Shown here piece after piece: positions 59,295-64,000 of a stretch of DNA of 64,000 nucleotides. The position numbers were made by a program, and so were the translations under genes. Positions within the stretch are counted from its first letter, which is position 1. Each line of letters begins with the position of its first letter. The notes under the pieces were generated by a model that searched no databases, was not told the DNA's origin, and saw nothing but the letters and a program-made list of their open reading frames with translations. Source of the DNA: Harmonia axyridis (lineage: Eukaryota; Arthropoda; Insecta; Coleoptera; Coccinellidae); contig NC_059503.1 in assembly GCF_914767665.1 (NCBI RefSeq), positions 1 to 64,000 of the forward strand, given 5' to 3'.

Positions 59295-59754
59295 GTTAGC
59301 TTTTTATTCGTATAGAAGGGTAGCTTTTCATAATAAACCTTCGTAATGATTGGACGCATAGAAATAAAAATCTAGTCGGCGTGGCGATCAATTAAAAAAA
59401 TCCCATTGAGGTTTTTTTGTATGAAATCTCGTGTAGTGATTTTTATACCGCATTAATCATTTCAATTCGATCCGTGAAGAATCAAGTAAATAAATTTAAA
59501 AAAATACTATCGAAAAGATCATAATTTCAGATGAATGAATGTTTATTAGGCATATGATATGATAATTTCATTGAACTTAAAAACAAATCACCCTAGATTC
59601 ATATTTTGCAGCAGTTTGTTTTTTATAATTTTGGATGTTCTGTTAGATGGGAAGAATGATCTATTGTCTGAAATTCGCAGTGTTATCATTCATTGAAAAT
59701 AACACTCTCATTGTCGCATAAATTATCTGTGGTAGAGTTCAATATTTTGTTCTG

Positions 59755-60365
59755 TATACAGAGTGTTTCTAAATTGAACGTGGGAGATTCCTTTGATAAT
59801 TTCAGGAAAGGAATTTCTATAAGCTTAGTCCCACTTTTTTGTGATGATTATACTAGTTTATCGACTGTTTATTAATAGTCGCTACAAATCGGGTAAATAA
59901 ATTCCAAAACATTTGAATGGTTTATTCATCTCAGCTTACTAAAATGATTACACAATTTGGATTATTTTGAGAATTACTAGAGAATTGTTTGAATTTTTTT
60001 CTCGAAATCGATAGCAGATACGACAAAACTACAACAAATCAAAAAGTGTAATACTCGACCAAAGTTCCTTTTAACATTTTTCTAAACTGCCAGTGGTCCA
60101 ACAAAAAAAAGTCTGCAGGAAAGAAGCGGGCACTGCTTCAGAAAAAATATCAACTTTAGATTTGCATACAAAGTTAGCATATCACACGATAAATACTTTA
60201 AATTGGAAGATCTACTCCAAATTTAAGTTAAATATATTGTCGAGGAAAAATGCTACCTATCAGGAAAAAATTTTATCTCGAAAACAAAGCGTTTGCGAGC
60301 CCATGTCTATATGGCTCGTTTGTACCTCCAATTCAAGAATACCCAGCATGTCCGAAACTATAGGT
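59755..60365. mobile_element. Dispersed tacagggtgtt-family element, long copy
   Basis: It starts TACAGAGTGTTTCTAAATTG and ends near CCAATTCAAGAATACCCAGC. The interior matches 57325-57900 (GATGATTATACTAGTTTATC, CTAAACTGCCAGTGGTCCAA) and includes AAAGCGTTTGCGAGCCCATG. A 162-codon open frame from 60093 arises within this repeat and has no recognisable domain. Confidence 0.7.
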
Positions 60366-60602
60366 TCTCCGATTTTAGCGGTGAAAAAATTAAGTATCAC
60401 CTCAACAGAACATTCCTTTAATTTCATGATAATTATTCTTAATATTCTACCGCCAACATTCATGTTGAAATTGTTAGGAAAACAATACTTCTATTCCGAA
60501 ATATCTACCTTGGATAATAATAAATACAAGTTTTTTTTGTCAGAAAAGTCCATGTTTTACGATGTCCACACAGACAATTAGAAAATGAATATTATATTAG
60601 TA

Positions 60603-60776
60603 TAGTATATCCAAAGTCACTTGAACTAGTCCATATAAAAACGCTTTGCCAGATGTCCGTTTGAAGTGGATACCGCGATCCGCTAAATACCAGGTTTTAT
60701 TTGAATGTATTATTAGGCAATAACCCTTTTATAATCGAAATATTCTGGCTTCCTTCAAGTGACTTTGGATATACTA
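60603..60776. mobile_element. 174-bp TIR MITE, short form of the 23347-24735 element
   Basis: TAGTATATCCAAAGTCACTT and AAGTGACTTTGGATATACTA are the termini. The left inner sequence (GAACTAGTCCATATAAAAAC) matches the right end of the long element, and the right inner sequence (GGCTTCCTTCAAG) matches its left end. An internal deletion derivative in opposite orientation explains this. Confidence 0.85.
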
Positions 60777-61108
60777 TACATACTTTGAAATTGTACAATT
60801 TGTGAACATCTTCAAATCTATTGTGAGACAATTGCATTTTAATTCCAGTAACTGTACTGTGCAGGAATAACAAAGATTCATGAGTTAATCTTCAACAATA
60901 TGATAATATGAATCATCACTTCATATCTTATTTGTTACCGACCTATCTTAGTTTATGAATGACTTGAATTCACTTTGATAAAATTCCGTAAACGAATCTT
61001 GAATTATCGGTTGCTGATAACTGTATATTGTAATAAATAATTAGTTTCACTCTTTATACAATTATTACGAGTATCTATGACAGATTGTCATTATTGATTG
61101 GATATAAT

Positions 61109-61593
61109 TAAAATGTCTAAAAACGTGGTGAATGCACTCGTCAATTTTTGAATGGAATGACATTCGACCAAATTGAAAATATTAGTTTTAGTTCGTGGCG
61201 GCGCCGCAATGCCATACTTGGCATTTCGATCTTTTTCCGTTGATTTTGATTGGATACATTAATTAAAACCCGATACTGACCAATCAAAAGCGATGTGTAA
61301 TCGAGTATGATCGTGCAAAGTCGTGAAACAAAACACGAAATGTGTACTGGAATGAAATCAAATATTTGAAATAGAGAGAGAGTTTACAAGAATTTCTTCC
61401 ATAGATCATAACTATAATGAAAGATATACATATATAGGTACATAATGGCACAAAACTCATAAATAATAAATAACAAGAATATTAATTTGTTGATAGCGCT
61501 ACCTACAGTTGACATAACGAAGCTTAACTAATATTCTCAAAATTGGCAAAACAAAAGCTAATCAGTCCATACACCTGGTTTTTAGACATCTTA
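61109..61593 (-). mobile_element. hAT-like MITE, copy 5, with 8-bp target duplication
   Basis: It begins TAAAATGTCTAAAAACGTGG and ends GGTTTTTAGACATCTTA. The 8-bp direct repeat GATATAAT flanks it exactly (61101-61108 and 61594-61601). This is the clearest evidence that the family has 8-bp duplications, as hAT transposons do. Confidence 0.92.
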
Positions 61594-61610
61594 GATATAA
61601 TAACATATAA

Positions 61611-61846
61611 ATAACGAGCGCTCATTTAAATTCGTGATGGTCAAGAGTGCTGTGGAGAAGTTTGAGTTGATTATCTGTGACAACGAGTAGCGCTTAGCTT
61701 GTACCATATCACTAACATTATTTTGTTAACATACTTCGAATCTGGGAAGAATATGATACAAGCTAAGCGCTAGTCACACTCACAGAAAATCAATTGTAAT
61801 TTTTCCACAGCACTCTTGACCACGAATTTCAATGAACGCTCGTTAT
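61611..61846. mobile_element. 236-bp foldback MITE
   Basis: ATAACGAGCGCTCATTTAAA followed by GTCAAGAGTGCTGTGGA is inverted as TCCACAGCACTCTTGACCAC and GAACGCTCGTTAT. Inner arms AGCGCTTAGCTTGTACCATA and ATGATACAAGCTAAGCGCTA also pair. It sits 9 bp from the target duplication of MITE copy 5. Confidence 0.85.
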
Positions 61847-64000
61847 ATTTCCATATAAGTGCTAAAAGCATCATGTTTTCCACAGGCCATAACCAAATTT
61901 CTCCTGTTGCTTGACAGAAACCGACATCAGAAAATCCATTATAGCGATCTGAAATTCACGACCATAATCAAGCAATAGCTTTTATCATAATTTATTTTTC
62001 GCTAGAAATATATTCATTGAAAGTCGCGCGAGGAATATCTCAGTATCCAGTCCAGTTTAGAAATTTCAATTAATTGTTATTTAATGGATTATTTTAACCG
62101 AGTGAAATCGGCTCAGCTCTTAGATCGACTTGACTTTCACTGTGATCGTTTTGTTGCTGCTGCTGTTTGTTGTGCGAACACAAATCGACATGGACCTGTT
62201 TTCTATGATGAAGAAAAAAACACAACGCAACTTTTATTGAATGGTCTTTAAGTTTTTTTCCACCGCGAAATTCACGAAATGTCAAAAAATAATTAAAAAT
62301 ATCAATAAAGGTGACAGATTCTTCGGATCATTTTAAGAACTGGCCTGCAATGTTTTCGAGATACAGGGTGTTGAATGTTGATGTTAAATTTGGTATAGAT
62401 ATTTCAATTTAAAGTTTTCATCGTGTGATATGCTTATTTTTAATGCTATTCTACAGTTCTACAGATATTTTTTCTGGAACAGTGCCTGCTTATTTCCTAC
62501 AGAACTCTTTTTTGTTGGACCACTGGCAGTGGTGAGGTATTGTGACGATTTGATTCTGCGATCGGTTCAGGAAACGAGCACCCAAAATACATTGTATGTT
62601 GTTGTCCATCGCGAACTAAAACAATCTTTTTTTGAAATTCTCATCATGAGAATTTTTGAAGAAGAAACTACAGGGATGTACGATACTACATAATTTGCGA
62701 ACTTTCATCTGATTAATATTTTCAATTTCGACATGAGGTCGAACATAATAAAGAAGATCGGGATATATAATGACCTGGATTTCTCCTCTTTTACATTTAT
62801 TCGAAAACTGTAACGATTTGAATAGGAAGTTCCTACTTGATCAGAACTCGTCGTTAACCAGCGTTTCTTGCTAGTCGCTTGACGTACAATTTCGTTTTGG
62901 TTTATTATTTTAAACAATATGAAGAAACTAATTATAAGCTTATAATGTATAAAATGTGCAACGATTTGTCATACAAATATTAAGTCTTTTTCGTGTGTGT
63001 AGTTATAGTTTTCTATCTCACAACTCTCTTGCACCTCTACCACACGTTATATTATAAAATTCCGGTTAATTTCTAGAAGAAAGAATGATCGATTGCTAAC
63101 AATAGTATTGTGACTATCGATAATCAGATATAGATAATTCGATCCATATCGGAAGAAACCGTAATTTGCACCTTGGATCATGAAATCGGTGTCCTCGATA
63201 TAAAACATCGGTGTAATAAGCGATCGATTTTTAGACCGTACTAATTAGTTCCAGCAAAACAATCATAAAATCCGATTGATATTTCCTTCAGTCTTACGAA
63301 ATTTCTTCGGCAATTGACTAATTATTTAGTCGATTATCGCAATCCGTGACTCATACTAGAATTTTTTCCAAATCGTAAAAGTCGCAGTTGCGCATGGATG
63401 CCCCGAGCTCTACCTCACGTTTCTTTCTGTTCGAGCCGAATAACGTTAGACCATTCAGCCGAAGCTTCCTTGAATTTCTTCCGTCTTACCTTCACCGTAA
63501 ACATGCGTCCATCATAACCGTTGCTTTTCCATTGTCGATTTTTCTCTTCTTTTAAAAATAATTCACTTTTTAGTTTTTTATAGTTTCGTCGTATCTGCTG
63601 TCGATTTTCAGAAAAATATTCAAGCAATCTCTAATAATTCTTAGAAAGATCCAATTGGGAAGCTGATATGAATAAATCAATAAAAGGTTTTGGTTCTTAG
63701 TTACTCAATCTTTAGAGAATATTAATGAGATTCGATAATCTGGTATAATCATCACAAAAAATTAGGACTACAAGAAACACCCTTTATCTCGAAAACAAAG
63801 TGTTTACGGGCCCATGTTTATAGGACTTTTTTTTCTTAAAATGTTAATACTCTGTACCTTCAATTTAGGAACACCCTGTATAATTCGAAAAGTGACTCGA
63901 ATCGTCAGCCAATTGCTTTTTAACATAATTCACATACGGCTAGATAATAATTATTATCCAATTAATTACATTTCAGAAATTTATGTATTTCAAAGCAAAA
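61847..64000. other. Repeat-bearing interval without supported genes
   Basis: Fragments of the tacagggtgtt family occur at ~62300-62545 (GATACAGGGTGTTGAATG, GGACCACTGGCAGT) and ~63725-63880 (GGTATAATCATCACAAAAAA, AGGAACACCCTGTATA). A minus-strand CAG/CAA tract near 62145-62175 would read as glutamines in a 63-codon frame, but nothing supports a gene. Confidence 0.5.

Noticed and set aside
60093..60581. 162-codon plus-strand open frame
   Set aside because: It begins inside a dispersed repeat whose other copy has no matching frame, and no domain is recognisable.
1..64000. tRNA and rRNA genes
   Set aside because: I looked for tRNA B-box-like GGTTCGANTCC with a matching cloverleaf and for rRNA core motifs by eye and found none I could support. 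A covariance-model scan would settle it.

Overview
The window looks like a nuclear scaffold from an insect, and I infer a beetle or another neopteran. The evidence is AT-rich DNA, spliced genes with GT-AG introns, long arrays of the insect telomere pentamer TTAGG, a DM4/12-domain gene (an arthropod family) and many DNA-transposon fragments. The species cannot be fixed from the sequence alone.

Positions 1-21477 are satellite DNA. The first ~6.9 kb hold degenerate ~120-bp and ~217-bp repeats and diverged precursors of a 601-bp unit. From ~6.88 to 15.43 kb the 601-bp unit (satellite A) repeats in exact register. It is interrupted once, at 13776-14228, by about 90 TTAGG pentamers that add exactly 450 bp. 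At 15428-15772 there is a compound inverted junction of short (TTAGG)n, (CCTAA)n and (TTAGG)n blocks. A second satellite of ~478 bp (satellite B, 12 copies) emerges from the last block and runs to 21477.

Positions 21.5-25.7 kb are transposon-rich. A compact gene cluster follows: eIF2B-alpha (+), an unrecognised 720-aa basic protein (-), a five-exon DM4/12 secreted protein (+), UBL5/Hub1 (-, two exons), SURF4 (+, five exons) and a Vps33B-like SM protein (+, two exons). The trithorax-group methyltransferase gene ash1 (-) comes next. I reconstructed twelve coding exons from 48958 down to 39277, giving about 2066 aa in a continuous frame with AWS-SET-postSET, bromodomain, PHD and BAH domains. Neighbours are arranged as divergent or convergent pairs, and 3' ends lie close at 31.2 kb and 38.1 kb.

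Positions 49-64 kb have no gene I can support. They hold dispersed DNA-transposon remnants. These are a hAT-like MITE family with TIR TAAGATGTCTAAAAAC and 8-bp target duplications, a 1660-bp mariner-type element with ~440-bp terminal inverted repeats and a transposase relic, a palindromic foldback element, an element pair sharing termini (1389 bp and 174 bp), and an abundant family marked by the tacagggtgttcctaaatt box. One GC-rich, CpG-rich segment near 59.0-59.3 kb could be a promoter and first exon of a gene running off the right edge.

The most unusual part is the satellite and telomere-repeat structure: the in-register TTAGG expansion inside a satellite monomer and the facing TTAGG/CCTAA blocks, which resemble a fused or folded-back chromosome end.
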